Source: Herbinix hemicellulosilytica
GTDB lineage: Bacteria > Bacillota > Clostridia > Lachnospirales > Lachnospiraceae
Assembly: GCF_002904165.1 (NCBI RefSeq)
Contig: NZ_CVTD020000008.1
Location: 186,001-250,000 of the forward strand
Length of the DNA: 64,000 nucleotides
Direction: 5' to 3'
Positions 63,771 to 64,000 of the stretch are shown here, one piece after another. Each line of letters begins with the position of its first letter. Positions within the stretch are counted from its first letter, which is position 1. The notes under the pieces were generated by a model, which saw nothing but the letters and a program-made list of their open reading frames with translations, made no database searches and was not told the origin of the DNA. The position numbers and the translations under genes are program-made.

Positions 63771-64000
63771 ATGAAATTAACTACCAGGGGAAGATACGGA
63801 TTAAGGGCAGTACTTGACTTGGCTGTCAATACCGGCAATGAGGCAGTTTCACTTAGCGAAATTGCCGAAAGGCAGGGTATTTCCATGAACTATCTGGAGC
63901 AATTGATAGCAAAACTAAAAAAATCTGGTATTGTTCAGGGAATCCGTGGAGCACAGGGTGGTTATGTACTGGCAATGCCTCCGGAAGAAATATCGGTAGG
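63771..64000 (+). CDS. Rrf2-family transcriptional regulator (IscR/CymR type), cut by window end
   Basis: The first 76 residues of an Rrf2 regulator: MKLTTRGRYGLRAVLDLA, the helix-turn-helix SLSEIAERQGISMNYLEQLI, and the wing GIVQGIRGAQGGYVLA. The C-terminal cysteine region that would show an iron-sulfur cluster (IscR) or its absence (CymR) lies beyond the window. Such genes in Clostridia usually precede iscS-iscU. Ribosome binding site CAGGAGG. Confidence 0.92.
   Translation, partial: MKLTTRGRYGLRAVLDLAVNTGNEAVSLSEIAERQGISMNYLEQLIAKLKKSGIVQGIRGAQGGYVLAMPPEEISV

Overview
The window reads as chromosomal DNA of a low-GC, anaerobic Gram-positive bacterium of the class Clostridia, most likely a plant-fibre-degrading member of the Lachnospiraceae. 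This rests on AT-rich intergenic DNA, strong GGAGG ribosome binding sites, a one-chain pyruvate:ferredoxin oxidoreductase, NfnAB, a CIRCE element, a GAAC-N4-GTTC type LexA box, split glycine decarboxylase subunits (gcvPA/gcvPB), and families common in Lachnospiraceae (DUF5688, DUF6320, DUF5721). I saw no phage, transposon, CRISPR array or rRNA.

Layout. 1-9.7 kb is a glycan block. It holds the end of a LacI regulator, a promoter with a perfect palindromic operator, a decayed sugar ABC permease tail, an esterase, a P-loop kinase, a sucrose-phosphorylase-like GH13 enzyme, a GH31 alpha-xylosidase and a GH3 beta-glycosidase. 10-12.9 kb is a three-gene set (HSL-type hydrolase, condensation/acyltransferase-like protein, zinc-ribbon membrane protein) of unknown purpose. 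13-16.7 kb has TraX, a 60-residue protein, DUF5721 and a CIRCE-controlled htpG. 17-23.4 kb has a DegV protein, an AraC regulator and araA/ribulokinase/araD with a repeated putative operator. 23.6-28.1 kb has tRNA-Pro, a NYN protein, tRNA-Thr, a second DegV and a two-gene ABC importer without a binding protein.

28.2-35.6 kb is a complete glycine cleavage locus (gcvT, gcvH, gcvPA, gcvPB) with lipoate ligase and dihydrolipoyl dehydrogenase; the ligase appears to start at ATT. 35.6-38 kb is a two-gene DNA repair module (radical SAM plus DUF4130) under a promoter flanked by two LexA-box-like sites. 38.1-40.4 kb has a collagen-like Gly-X-Y lipoprotein, a Fur-family regulator, a small membrane protein and an HD hydrolase. 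40.7-46.5 kb has nfnAB, a GGDEF-EAL protein, a membrane protein and DUF5688. 46.9-50.4 kb is nifJ. 50.6-64 kb is mostly housekeeping: 2-hydroxyacid dehydrogenase, YobA-like lipoprotein, Nudix, exonuclease, truA, tRNA-Arg, rluF, ligA, metA, a diguanylate cyclase, a SpoVB-like flippase and the start of an Rrf2 regulator.

Together these describe an anaerobe that opens hemicellulose and alpha-glucosides, takes arabinose into the pentose phosphate pathway, ferments through pyruvate and ferredoxin, balances NADH, NADPH and ferredoxin with NfnAB, and can cleave glycine. The best candidates for undescribed biology are the SOS-type radical SAM/DUF4130 pair, the esterase-kinase-phosphorylase set, the hydrolase/acyltransferase/DUF6320 operon, and the Gly-X-Y lipoprotein. 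All family assignments come from recognising motifs by eye; no database search was run.
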